This document shows, in pieces, positions 19,413 to 28,003 of a stretch of 45,028 nucleotides of DNA. The stretch is from an uncultured Collinsella sp. (GTDB lineage Bacteria > Actinomycetota > Coriobacteriia > Coriobacteriales > Coriobacteriaceae): contig CABUPH010000017.1 of assembly GCA_902493375.1 (NCBI GenBank), forward strand, positions 1-45,028. The letters are read 5' to 3'. The position numbers were made by a program, and so were the translations under genes. The first letter of the stretch is position 1. Every line of letters begins with the position of its first letter. Below the pieces are notes generated by a model. The model saw nothing but the letters and a program-made list of their open reading frames with translations, did no database searches and was not told where the DNA came from.

Positions 19413-19471
19413 TCGAACCCGCGATATCCACCTTGAAAGGGTGGCGTCCTTGGCCGCTAGACGATGGGGAC
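19395..19471 (-). tRNA. tRNA-Glu (anticodon UUC)
   Basis: The minus strand folds as a complete cloverleaf. Acceptor GTCCCCA pairs with TGGGGGC, the anticodon arm is CCACC-CTTTCAA-GGTGG with anticodon TTC, and the T-arm is GCGGG-TTCGAAT-CCCGC. Discriminator A and an encoded CCA end the gene (19395-19397). A TATACT box on the minus strand at 19482-19487 could be its -10 element, placing the transcript start within a few bases of the mature 5' end. Translated small frames here (VPPAGFEPAISTLKG type) are artefacts of the tRNA. Confidence 0.96.
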
Positions 19472-19530
19472 AGCGGGAAAGAGTATAGCAGACTTTTTTG
19501 CCGGCGCGTATATCGTTGGCAAACTGGAAA

Positions 19531-19565
19531 ACCACCACAAAGGTACCTGTCCCCTTTGTGGTGGT
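19531..19565 (-). terminator. palindrome/terminator after the MurT-GatD gene
   Basis: A 13-bp perfect stem, ACCACCACAAAGG with CCTTTGTGGTGGT, encloses a 9-base loop reading GGACAGGTA on the minus strand. The T-tract after it is weak (TTTCC). It probably serves as the end of the minus-strand transcript, and its loop matches two other palindromes in the window (26875 and 29427). Confidence 0.6.
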
Positions 19566-19571
19566 GGGGTG

Positions 19572-21749
19572 CTAGGGGAGGAGCTTCATGGCGGCGTCGT
19601 GGGCGGCGTGCTCGTAGGCGTCGTCGAGGGGTTTGAGCGGCAGCAGGGCTGTGGCCTGCGCATCGCCGCGGCGCTCGAGGGCGTGCGCGATCAGCCAGTC
19701 GGCGAGTTCGGGGTTTTTGGGCAGCGCCGGCCCGTGCAGGTACGTGCCGATCACGCCCTTGTAGACGAGGCCCTCAAAGCCATCGTCGCCGTTGTTGCCG
19801 GTGCCCGTGACGACGGACGTTCCGAGCGGCGTGGCCGCTGTATCGAGCAGGGTGCGGCCGCCGTGGTTCTCGAATCCCACAAAGGGCTCGGGTGCCAGAT
19901 TGGTTTCGACGGCTACGTTGCCGATCAGGCGGTCGGAGCCGCGTACGGTTTCGGCGGCAATGACCCCCAGACCCTCAATGCGATCGTCGCCCATATAGTA
20001 CGAACGGCCGAGCAGCTGATAGCCGCCACAGATGGCAAGCAGCGAGCCGCCGTCCTCAACATAGGCCGCGACCTTGTCTTTTTGAGCGAGCAGTTCATGT
20101 GCAACCGCCAACTGGTCGCGATCGGAGCCACCGCCCATCATAACGATGTCGGCGTCGGTCAGGTCGAGCGTCTCGCCCATGTGGACTTCGTCCACACGCA
20201 CGGGAATGCCGCGCCAGGCGCAGCGGCGTTCGAGCGCGATAACGTTGCCGCCGTCGGCGTAGAGGTTGAGCGCATCGGGATACAGGTAGACGATGCGCAA
20301 CGGGCGCGAAAGCTCGACCGGCGCAATATCGGTGGGGACAGCGCTGCCATCGGCGCGCGTTATGGCGTGGGAGACAATCGAGCTTGCATCGTCGTCTTTA
20401 AGCACGTCGAGTTCCTTGACCAGCGGCGGGAAGGCCGTGTAGTTGGCGACGGCGTAGAAGGTGTCATCGGCGGCCTCGTCTGCCACGGCGCCAATTGCTT
20501 GCGCGACATCCGAGATAATGGCGGCATCGATGCCGGCGTACTTGAGGCGTACCTGCATGTCGTGCGCACGCGTGCCTCCGGCAAAGGCGACAAGACCCGG
20601 CGTGTCGGCGATGCGCTCGAAGTCGACATCGTAGATCCACGAGACATCGTGGCCGTCGGCATCGTTATCGTTGAGGAAGAAGGCGCAGAGCCTGCCACCT
20701 GCCGTTTTAATGGACTGGATCTGGCGATCGAAGCCCACGGGATTCTTGGCCAGGTTGGCCTCGACGGTGCGGCCGGCAATATCCCAGCGGCCCATGCGTC
20801 CGCCGGCGGGCACGTAGGCATTAAGCGTGGGCTGCAGATGTGCCGCGTCCACGCCCAGCTCGTGCGCCGCAAAGAAGGCGGCGGCGACGTTATAGACCAT
20901 GTACAGGCCGTTGTAGCGCGTGGCGATGTGCACGGCGGGCGCGTTGGCCTCGGGTCCAAAGACCAGGTCAAAGCCGTAGCCGTCGCAGCCGAGCTCAACG
21001 CCCGTCACGCGGCGGAGCAGCGCGGGGCGACCCCAGCCGCACGAAGGGCAATGATAGGCGCCGAGCTGGCCGTATTGCACGTAGTCATACTCCAGCGGCG
21101 CGTTGCACTGCGAGCAAAAACGCGAGTCGCTAATGCGATCGGACTCGGTGCCCGTGGCGCCGTCGATGCCAAAGGCGATGCTCGTGTTGGGAACGCGTGC
21201 GGCGATCGCGGCACACAGCGGGTCGTCTGCGTTGTAGATGAGCGTTGTTGACGGAGAGAGCTCCAACGCATGGGCAATGACGTCTTGGGTATGGTCGATC
21301 TCGCCGTAGCGGTCTAGCTGGTCGCGGAACAGGTTGAGCAGCACGAAGTACGTCGGCTTGAGCTTGGGTAGGACGCGCACGGTGTAGAGCTCATCGCATT
21401 CAAAAACGCCCACGCGCTTGCCGCCGCCGGCTCGCTTGAGGCCGCTGCGCGCCTCGAGCAGTGCGCCCACCACGCCCGGCTCCATGTTGTTGCCGGCGCG
21501 GTTGCATACCACGGTGGCGCCGCTGGCGGCAACGGCGTCGGCGATGAGGTTGGAGGTGGTGGTCTTGCCATTAGTACCGGTGATCACCACGCTGCGGTCG
21601 ACCAGGCTCGCGAGGTCGCTTAGCAGCTCGGGGTCGATCTTCATGGCGATGCGGCCGGGAAGCACGCCACCCTGGCGTTTGAGGACAGAGCGCAGTCCCC
21701 AGCGGGCGATATCGCTCGAGGTGCAGGCGAGAGATGAGCGGAGGTTCAT
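19572..21749 (-). CDS. fused MurT-GatD lipid II isoglutaminyl synthase
   Basis: A 725-aa single chain. Residues 1-about 475 form a Mur-ligase-like MurT part: P-loop ITGTNGKTTT (57-66), a zinc ribbon CSQC...CPSC (about Cys212, 215, 234, 237), and the DUF1727 C-terminal region with GGRMGRWDIAGR and NPVGFDRQI. From about residue 480 a class I glutamine amidotransferase of the GatD/CobQ type follows, with nucleophile Cys574 in LAICGGYQLLG and His672 in GTYLHGPALPKNPEL. In Staphylococcus and mycobacteria these are two adjacent genes (murT about 437 aa, gatD about 243 aa); together they amidate D-Glu of lipid II. The fused order, ligase then glutaminase, matches the usual gene order. AGGAACGGCTTC precedes the ATG. 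Confidence 0.9.
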   Translation of the reverse strand: MNLRSSLACTSSDIARWGLRSVLKRQGGVLPGRIAMKIDPELLSDLASLVDRSVVITGTNGKTTTSNLIADAVAASGATVVCNRAGNNMEPGVVGALLEARSGLKRAGGGKRVGVFECDELYTVRVLPKLKPTYFVLLNLFRDQLDRYGEIDHTQDVIAHALELSPSTTLIYNADDPLCAAIAARVPNTSIAFGIDGATGTESDRISDSRFCSQCNAPLEYDYVQYGQLGAYHCPSCGWGRPALLRRVTGVELGCDGYGFDLVFGPEANAPAVHIATRYNGLYMVYNVAAAFFAAHELGVDAAHLQPTLNAYVPAGGRMGRWDIAGRTVEANLAKNPVGFDRQIQSIKTAGGRLCAFFLNDNDADGHDVSWIYDVDFERIADTPGLVAFAGGTRAHDMQVRLKYAGIDAAIISDVAQAIGAVADEAADDTFYAVANYTAFPPLVKELDVLKDDDASSIVSHAITRADGSAVPTDIAPVELSRPLRIVYLYPDALNLYADGGNVIALERRCAWRGIPVRVDEVHMGETLDLTDADIVMMGGGSDRDQLAVAHELLAQKDKVAAYVEDGGSLLAICGGYQLLGRSYYMGDDRIEGLGVIAAETVRGSDRLIGNVAVETNLAPEPFVGFENHGGRTLLDTAATPLGTSVVTGTGNNGDDGFEGLVYKGVIGTYLHGPALPKNPELADWLIAHALERRGDAQATALLPLKPLDDAYEHAAHDAAMKLLP

Positions 21750-21794
21750 GAAGCCGTTCCTAACATAGATGACATGGTCGGGGCGATCGCGTCG

Positions 21795-22838
21795 CTAAAA
21801 GCCGTAGCGGCGCGCAAATTCCTGGGCAAGCTGCGATACATCTTCGCAGGCGTTGGCCCAGGGGGCAAAGTCGGGGGTGTCCGAGATAATACCGTCGGCT
21901 TCCCAAACCGCCTGGTGCGAGAGGTCCCAGGGGTCGCGCGGCTCGGGTCGGCAGGGAAGATACGGCGTCTGGTACATGGGGTTCAGCAAGAAGAACGCGC
22001 CGCCCTCGCAACGGTTAGCGAACTCACGCAGCGCGCGCGTCGCCGGGCGCATCTTGTTCGTTTTGAACAGCAAGATCGTGCGGGCGAGCAGGTACCAAGG
22101 AGAGTTTTCGAGTGCGTCTGCCCCCATCTGCTCCTCGAGCTGGTGAGCCAGGGCAAAAAAGCCGTCCTGGTCTTCCAGGCGAGCGAGGGCGAGCAACACG
22201 GTGCCTGCGGCTCGGGTGGGGTAGCCTTCCGCCTTAAGGACGCGGCGGGCGTAGTTGGCGGCAGCACGGTAGCGGGCGCTCGCCATGCACAGCTGCGAGA
22301 TGGCCTCGAGCGTGTGGAGCCACCCGATAAGTGCCGGCTCGTTCACGGTGAGATCTGCCGCCGTCACGCCGTCCGTCAAAACTTTGTTGGCCCAGTAGTG
22401 TGGGGCCTCCATATCGAACCCGGGCACACTTTGCTGCAGGTAATCGGTCGTGGTCGCCTCGAGCTTCATCAGGTCGCCCAGGCAGGCGTCAACGGGCGTG
22501 TCCGCCAAAATGATGGCGAGCAGCTGGGCATCGACGGCCAGCGCATCGACGCGGACAATCTTGAGCAGCTCATCGCGCATGTCGTCGAACAGACGATTGC
22601 GCGTCTGCTCGAACTCCTCGTCGCTGCCCATATCCTCGATGCGATGGAGCTCGTCGAGCAGGTGGCGATGAACACCGGCGTAGGACAGCAGTGCCTGAGC
22701 ATGCTCGGTCTGCGCATACTTATGAGGGTTGACGCTCACGTCGTTATGGACAAGCTCGCGTGCTGCATCGGTGAGTTCGGGGTGCGACGCCAGATAGGTG
22801 CGCTCCAGGTAGGCGGGGATGTAGACGCTCGGATCCAT
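21795..22838 (-). CDS. hypothetical protein with TPR-like helical repeats
   Basis: A 347-aa soluble-looking protein that I do not recognise. It is strongly helical: HPELTDAARELVHNDVSVNPHKYAQTEHAQALLSY near the start, then EAISQLCMASARYRAAANYARRVLKAE and a segment LARTILLFKTNKMRPATRALREFANR resembling TPR pairs. No signal peptide or membrane span is seen. The start codon overlaps the stop of the upstream gene by one base (TAATG) with GGGAGGAG nearby, so the two are translationally coupled. Layout and spacing of motifs resemble the upstream gene, suggesting an old duplication. Confidence 0.75.
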   Translation of the reverse strand: MDPSVYIPAYLERTYLASHPELTDAARELVHNDVSVNPHKYAQTEHAQALLSYAGVHRHLLDELHRIEDMGSDEEFEQTRNRLFDDMRDELLKIVRVDALAVDAQLLAIILADTPVDACLGDLMKLEATTTDYLQQSVPGFDMEAPHYWANKVLTDGVTAADLTVNEPALIGWLHTLEAISQLCMASARYRAAANYARRVLKAEGYPTRAAGTVLLALARLEDQDGFFALAHQLEEQMGADALENSPWYLLARTILLFKTNKMRPATRALREFANRCEGGAFFLLNPMYQTPYLPCRPEPRDPWDLSHQAVWEADGIISDTPDFAPWANACEDVSQLAQEFARRYGF

Positions 22839-23914
22839 TAGAGGTCTCCTCCCTTAAACGGCAAACCCTGCTCGGCCGCCCGCAGTATGCGCTCATCGAT
22901 TTGGGAACGCACGATATCGTTGGTAGCGACCCAGGCGGCGAAGCTGGCGTTGTCGGGGGCGCCCAGGCCCTCCTGCAGTACCGGCGTCGCCTCGGACAGC
23001 GCAAGGACGAGCTCGTCGGTGGAGCCCACACCCACGTTGACGCGGGCATAGACGCCATCGGGAAACTCGGTTTGGAAGTAGAGCGCCTCGGCCGCGTGCG
23101 GGCACGAGCGTGCGAGGATGCGCAAATAGTGCTCGGCGCCCTCGTAGTCCAGCTCGCGCCAGGCAGCGCTCATCAGCGCGATGAGCGTCCATGGGTCCAA
23201 GTCGCGCTCCGCGTCCTTGGGACGACGACGCAGCGGCGTGCTGGCGAGATAGGGGACGGAGTGGGCAGAGCGAAATCGCTTGAGCTCCTCGGCGGGGTAT
23301 TCGAGCTTTGCCATAGCGAGCATCGCGGTGTGGCGGACACCAGCGGGGTCGTTGGGCGCAAAGTCCAAGCTGCGATTCGCGGCTTCGAGCGACATGCGGT
23401 AGCGTCCGCTAATGAGCGCGCGCGATGCCAAGGCGGCAAGCCAGCGCAGGTAGGGGCGGCGCATAAGGTCGCCTGCGGCCTCACGCTCGTAGGGGTCCTG
23501 CGCCGAGGCGGTCTTGAGCGCCAGATCGTGCTCCACTTCGTCGCACTTGGACACCAGATACTGCACGTATTCCTCGTTGGAGCCGGCGGTGAGGGCGGTC
23601 AGCATGCGCTGAGCGTCCCAGTTGGTCGGGTCGAGCGCGGCTGCCTCGCGGAGCATGTTCTCGGCAGCTGCCTCTTCTTGCTCTGCCTGGGTATCGTCAG
23701 GGATAAAGGGAATGCGGTAGTCGACAGCCTCGACCACCTTGGCAATGAGGTGCCCGGCGCGGTCGCGGTCGTGCACGATGAGCGGTGCGGGGTTGCGGGT
23801 GAATTGTTCCATCAGACGCTCTACGGCGGCACCGTCGGTGAGCGGGATATTGTCGCGGCGCAAGGCCTCAAGAACGAGGCGATGGCAATCCTCTTGAATG
23901 GGATCGAATGCCAT
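22838..23914 (-). CDS. hypothetical protein with TPR-like repeats
   Basis: A 358-aa protein without a family I can name. YRMSLEAANRSLDFAPNDPAGVRHTAMLAMAKLEY is a clear TPR-type helical pair, and LDYEGAEHYLRILARSCPHAAEALYFQ another. The N-terminal region begins FDPIQEDCHRLVLEAL. The start is ATG 23914, just after GGAGGCCCC; an in-frame codon 10 residues earlier is not supported. It is the first gene of a two-gene unit with 21795-22838 and may act as a scaffold or adaptor, but nothing shows its partner. Confidence 0.75.
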   Translation of the reverse strand: MAFDPIQEDCHRLVLEALRRDNIPLTDGAAVERLMEQFTRNPAPLIVHDRDRAGHLIAKVVEAVDYRIPFIPDDTQAEQEEAAAENMLREAAALDPTNWDAQRMLTALTAGSNEEYVQYLVSKCDEVEHDLALKTASAQDPYEREAAGDLMRRPYLRWLAALASRALISGRYRMSLEAANRSLDFAPNDPAGVRHTAMLAMAKLEYPAEELKRFRSAHSVPYLASTPLRRRPKDAERDLDPWTLIALMSAAWRELDYEGAEHYLRILARSCPHAAEALYFQTEFPDGVYARVNVGVGSTDELVLALSEATPVLQEGLGAPDNASFAAWVATNDIVRSQIDERILRAAEQGLPFKGGDL

Positions 23915-24414
23915 GGGGCCTCCTTTGCTGCGGTTAGGGTTCAAATGTTTCTATATAAGGTTCTAGTTTACCCGCATGTGGCACACCGGGGGTGCCGCAC
24001 TTGGACTTGCACCTTTGCACCACGAAGACGGATGTCGCACAAATGTCGGCACCTTGGACGACCGAGTGGTATCACGGTGCCGCAAACGGTCGATTTTTGG
24101 CGGCGAACGGTGCATATTTTGGAGGGGCACGGTCCTGCCCGGGATATGTAGTCAACCTTGATAAAACGTTTGCCCAGCTTGGGAGTATGGATGCCGCACA
24201 AGGGTCTTCAGGGATAGAAAAAACGTTTCATCATTGGCGGCTTTAGGTGAATAACTGACCAACCAGAACGGTAAAATAGTGTTTGTCTGAGCGTTGAGAC
24301 GTTTAGACATCGCGCATTGTCATCGCCGGCAACGCGCAAACCGGTCCTAACGGAGCCAATTGGGTGCTCCGTTATATACGCAAGTCTAAGAGGGGCTTGT
24401 TTAGGAGGCACAGT
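23915..24414. promoter_or_regulatory. regulatory region before the iron alcohol dehydrogenase
   Basis: About 500 bases between divergent genes, with no credible protein. Two AAACGTTT palindromes lie 57 bp apart (24164-24171 and 24221-24228), the second inside GAAAAAACGTTTCATCA. This is the style of LacI/CcpA-type operators. A GGCAC...GTGCC hairpin lies near 23979-23996. No clear promoter boxes were seen. Confidence 0.4.
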
Positions 24415-25638
24415 ATGGGACGTTTTACCAATCCTCGCGATCTGTACTTTGGTGAGGGCGCTCGCCACGAGGTGAAGAACCTCAAGGGTAAGAAGGCCAT
24501 CATCGTTTCTGGCGGCAGCTCTATGCGCCGCGGCGGGTTCCTGCAGGACGTTGAGGCCGACCTCAAAGAGGCCGGCATGGAGGTCAAGCTGTTCGAGGGC
24601 GTCGAGTCCGATCCCTCCATCGAGACCGTCATGAAGGGCGCAGCCGCTATGCGCGACTTCGAGCCCGACTGGATTGTTGCTATCGGCGGCGGTTCGCCCA
24701 TCGATGCCGCTAAGGCCATGTGGGTCTTCTACGAGTATCCCGAGGAGTCCTTCGACAACATTATCCAGCCGTTCAGCTTCCCCGAGCTGCGTCAGAAGGC
24801 TCACTTCTGCGCCATTTCCTCTACCTCCGGCACTGCTACCGAGGTCACCGCATTCTCCGTCATCACGGATTACGAAAAGGGCATCAAGTACCCGCTGGCC
24901 GACTTCAACATCACCCCTGATGTCGCCATCGTCGACCCCGAGCTCACCTACACCATGCCCGCCAAGCTGTGCGCTCACACCGGCATGGATGCTCTGACCC
25001 ACTGCATGGAGGCCTACGTTTCCACCTGCGCCTCTATGTTCACCGACGCCAACGCTCTGCACGGCATCCGCGAGATCGTCGAGTGGCTGCCCAAGTCCTA
25101 TGCTGGCGACCATGAGGCCCGTCAGCACATGCACGAGGCTCAGTGCATCGCCGGTATCGCCTTCTCCTCGGGCCTGCTCGGCATCGTTCACTCCATGGCT
25201 CACAAGACCGGTGCTGCCTTCGAGAACGGCCACATCATCCACGGTGCCGCTAACGCCATGTACCTGGGCAAGGTCATCCAGTGGAACTCCAAGGATCCCC
25301 GTGCTGCCGAGCGTTACGCTTACGTGGCCAAGGAGATCCTGCACCTTCCCGGCGAGACCAACGAGGAGCTCATCGCTGCGCTCGTCCAGAAGATCCGCGA
25401 CCTCAACGACCAGCTCAACATTCCGCAGTCCATCAAGGATTACGCGAATGGTGGCGTGAAGGTCGACGCCGAGAACCCGCAGATGGTTTCCGAGGAGGAG
25501 TTCCTCGCCAAGCTGCCCGAGATTGCCGCGAACGCCGAGCAGGACGCCTGCACGCCCGAGAACCCGCGTGAGACCAAGGCTGCCGACTTCGAGAAGATCC
25601 TCAAGGCCTGCTACTACGACACCGACATCGATTTCTAA
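24415..25638 (+). CDS. iron-containing alcohol dehydrogenase
   Basis: A 407-aa group III (iron-dependent) alcohol dehydrogenase. The NAD(P)-binding GGGSPIDAAKAMW segment, the SSTSGTATEVTAF loop, the metal-site GMDALTHCMEAYVS and the histidine pair in GIVHSMAHKTGAAFENGHIIHGAANA are all present. It resembles the butanol dehydrogenase/AdhE C-terminal type and probably reduces an aldehyde to an alcohol for redox balance in fermentation; the real substrate is unknown. AGGAGGCACAGT precedes the ATG at 24415. A strong terminator follows, so it is a single-gene unit upstream of two glycerol-dehydrogenase-type genes. Confidence 0.92.
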   Translation: MGRFTNPRDLYFGEGARHEVKNLKGKKAIIVSGGSSMRRGGFLQDVEADLKEAGMEVKLFEGVESDPSIETVMKGAAAMRDFEPDWIVAIGGGSPIDAAKAMWVFYEYPEESFDNIIQPFSFPELRQKAHFCAISSTSGTATEVTAFSVITDYEKGIKYPLADFNITPDVAIVDPELTYTMPAKLCAHTGMDALTHCMEAYVSTCASMFTDANALHGIREIVEWLPKSYAGDHEARQHMHEAQCIAGIAFSSGLLGIVHSMAHKTGAAFENGHIIHGAANAMYLGKVIQWNSKDPRAAERYAYVAKEILHLPGETNEELIAALVQKIRDLNDQLNIPQSIKDYANGGVKVDAENPQMVSEEEFLAKLPEIAANAEQDACTPENPRETKAADFEKILKACYYDTDIDF

Positions 25639-25660
25639 TCGACTCTTGTTATCGTAACGA

Positions 25661-25700
25661 GGGGCTCCGCACGTATCTGTACGGAGCCCCTTTCTTTTTT
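25661..25700 (+). terminator. rho-independent terminator
   Basis: GGGGCTCCG pairs with CGGAGCCCC around a 12-base loop and is followed by TTTCTTTTTT. Confidence 0.9.
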
Positions 25701-25721
25701 CTTTTAGAGAATGGGATAGTT

Positions 25722-26822
25722 ATGGCTGCAATTTTCAATAGCCCCAGCAAGTACATCCAGGGTCCGGACGAGCTGGCCAAGCTCGGCTCCTATGTCGAGC
25801 CGCTCGGCGCTAAGGCCCTCGTCATCGTGACGCCTTCGGGCAAGAAGCGCGTCGGTGCCAAGATCGAGGGCGGCTTTGCCGAGGCTAAGGCCGAGCTGCT
25901 GTTTGAGGATTTTAACGGCGAGTGCTCCAAGGGCGAGGTCGATCGCCTGGTTGCGCTCGCTCGCGACAACGGTTGCGACATCATCGTCGGCGTCGGTGGC
26001 GGCAAGATCCTCGACACCGCGAAGGCCGTCGCCTATTACCTGGAGTCCCCGGTTATCATTTGCCCCACCATTGCTTCGACCGATGCACCGTGCTCGGCGC
26101 TTTCGGTGCTCTATACCGATGACGGCCAGTTCGACAAATACCTCTTCCTTAAGGCAAACCCCAATATTGTCCTGATGGATACGACGGTTATCGCGGCGAG
26201 CCCGGTGCGCCTGACGGTTTCCGGTATGGGCGATGCGCTCGCAACCTATTTCGAGGCTCAGGCGACGCACGATGCCGACGGCGGCACCTGCGCCGGCGGC
26301 AAGGGTGGAATGGCCGGTCTGGCGCTCGCCAAGCTCTGCTACGAGACGCTTATGGCCGATGGCGTCAAGGCCAAGGTCGCGCTGGAGAAGGGCGCGCTCA
26401 CGCCTGCCGTCGAGCACATCATCGAGGCCAATACGCTGCTTTCGGGCATTGGCTTTGAGAGCTCGGGCCTTGCTGCTGCTCATGCCATCCACAATGGCCT
26501 GACGATGCTGCCCGAGTGCCACAGCATGTATCACGGCGAGAAGGTCGCCTTCGGCACCATCGTCCAGCTGGTACTCGAGGATGCCCCGACCGAGAAGCTC
26601 GAGGAAGTCTTGGGCTTCTGCATTGAGCTGGGCCTGCCGGTCACGATGAAGGAACTTGGCGTTGCCGAGGTTACGCGCGAGAAGGCCATGATTGTTGCCG
26701 AGGCCGCGTGCGCGCCCGAGGACACCATGTGCAACATGCCGTTTGAGGTGACGCCCGAGATGGTCGCCAACGCCATCCTGGCTGCCGACGCACTGGGTCA
26801 CTACTACCTTATGGATGAGTAA
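25722..26822 (+). CDS. gldA: glycerol dehydrogenase
   Basis: A 366-aa zinc/iron-fold dehydrogenase of the GldA type, converting glycerol to dihydroxyacetone with NAD+. The metal ligands fall at Asp171 (GMGDALATYF), His254 (AHAIHNGL) and His271 (MYHGEKVAFG), the same numbers as in E. coli GldA. The cofactor loop GVGGGKILDTAKAVAYY and PTIASTDAPCSALSVLY are typical. The N-terminus NSPSKYIQGPDEL fits too. A terminator follows, and a second paralogue lies immediately downstream. The symbol is by family identity. Confidence 0.95.
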   Translation: MAAIFNSPSKYIQGPDELAKLGSYVEPLGAKALVIVTPSGKKRVGAKIEGGFAEAKAELLFEDFNGECSKGEVDRLVALARDNGCDIIVGVGGGKILDTAKAVAYYLESPVIICPTIASTDAPCSALSVLYTDDGQFDKYLFLKANPNIVLMDTTVIAASPVRLTVSGMGDALATYFEAQATHDADGGTCAGGKGGMAGLALAKLCYETLMADGVKAKVALEKGALTPAVEHIIEANTLLSGIGFESSGLAAAHAIHNGLTMLPECHSMYHGEKVAFGTIVQLVLEDAPTEKLEEVLGFCIELGLPVTMKELGVAEVTREKAMIVAEAACAPEDTMCNMPFEVTPEMVANAILAADALGHYYLMDE

Positions 26823-26836
26823 ACTTAGGTAAGGAA

Positions 26837-26870
26837 GGGGCAAAGCCGACAGATGGCTTTGCCCCTTTTT
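26837..26870 (+). terminator. rho-independent terminator after gldA
   Basis: GGGGCAAAGCC pairs with GGCTTTGCCCC and is followed by TTTTT. Confidence 0.9.
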
Positions 26871-26874
26871 GCTA

Positions 26875-26905
26875 TGGCGCAAAGGGGTCAGGTTACTTTG
26901 CACCA
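26875..26905. repeat. REP-like palindrome
   Basis: TGGCGCAAAG and CTTTGCACCA pair with one mismatch around the loop GGGTCAGGTTA. The loop resembles those at 19531-19565 and 29427-29459. Confidence 0.5.
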
Positions 26906-26935
26906 ATCGTTGTTTGATGAAGGGCGGATTCTCGC

Positions 26936-28003
26936 ATGGCACTTCCCATGGTTTATGGCGGTCCGGGCCGGTATGTTCAGGGGCCGGGCGAACTCTCGCG
27001 TCAGGGCAGGTATTTGTCATGGTTGGGCTGCGCTGCCTATGTCTTGTTTGACCAGGGCACCGAGGATCGGCTGTGCAGGCAGATCGTAGATGGATTTCTG
27101 GACGACGATCTGAGTGAGCCGTTCTTTAAGATTTATGACGGTCCGTGTACGGAAGAGGCCGTTGTCGAAATGGCTAAGGAAGCCCAGGCCGAGTATTGCG
27201 ACATGGTAGTGGGTATTGGCGGCGGCAAAATGCTCGATATCGCCAAGGCCGTTGCGTTTTATGCCGAGTTGCCGTTGTGCGTATGCCCCACAGCGGCGTC
27301 GATGGACGGTCCGTGCAGTGCGATTTCGGTGCTGTATCACGAGGATGGGTCGTTCGACCGCTACCTGATGCTCGAGAAGAATCCAGACCTGGTCGTGGTC
27401 GATACCAACGTGGTCGCGGCGGCCCCGCTGCGTATGACGGTCGCTGGCATGGGCGACGCACTGGCAACGTACTTCGAGGCGCGTTCGTGCGCCGCGGCGC
27501 ACGGCGCCAACGAGCACGGTGGCACGCCGGGGCACTTGGCCCTGGTTGCTGCTCGTGCCTGCTATGACACGCTCATGGAGTGCGGCGTCGCTGCAAAACG
27601 CGATCTCAAAAAGGGACGTATATCGCCGGCGGTTGAGCGTCTGATCGAGTGCAATATTCTGCTCTCGGGCGTCGGCTTTGAGAGCGGTGGCTTGGCGTTG
27701 GCGCACGCCATTGCCAATGGTCTGACGATCCTGCCCGAGTGCAAGGCCATGCATGGCGAGGCCGTGGCATTTGGTCTGGTGGTGCAGCTGCGCCTGGAGC
27801 GTGCGCCCGAGCTTAATCAGGTGCTCGAGTTTTGCCAGCGCGTTGGTCTGCCGACGACGCTCGAGGAGCTGGGTCTTGGCGAGATTTCCGATGCCGATCT
27901 GCAGGGTGTTGCAAATGCGGTCTTTAGAAACGAGCGCAATATGGCTAACGAACAGGCCAAGGTGACCAAACAAAAACTCGTGCAGCTCATGTGCGAGGCA
28001 TAG
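26936..28003 (+). CDS. glycerol dehydrogenase-like protein (second copy)
   Basis: A 355-aa paralogue of the preceding gldA. It keeps GIGGGKMLDIAKAVAFY and the metal ligands Asp174 (GMGDAL), His257 (LAHAIANG) and His273 (MHGEAVAFG). Differences lie around the substrate pocket: the loop reads TAASMDGPCSAISVLY instead of TIASTDAPCSALSVLY, and the C-terminal extension is shorter and different. It may prefer another diol or hydroxyketone. The start at 26936 gives the expected N-terminus (GGPGRYVQGPGEL), but the ribosome binding site is weak. It has no terminator of its own before the next gene. Confidence 0.9.
   Translation: MALPMVYGGPGRYVQGPGELSRQGRYLSWLGCAAYVLFDQGTEDRLCRQIVDGFLDDDLSEPFFKIYDGPCTEEAVVEMAKEAQAEYCDMVVGIGGGKMLDIAKAVAFYAELPLCVCPTAASMDGPCSAISVLYHEDGSFDRYLMLEKNPDLVVVDTNVVAAAPLRMTVAGMGDALATYFEARSCAAAHGANEHGGTPGHLALVAARACYDTLMECGVAAKRDLKKGRISPAVERLIECNILLSGVGFESGGLALAHAIANGLTILPECKAMHGEAVAFGLVVQLRLERAPELNQVLEFCQRVGLPTTLEELGLGEISDADLQGVANAVFRNERNMANEQAKVTKQKLVQLMCEA

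Noticed and set aside
19127..19636. 169-codon frame with VPPAGFEPAISTLKG
   Set aside because: This is the translation of the tRNA-Glu gene and its repeat units, a well-known false protein.
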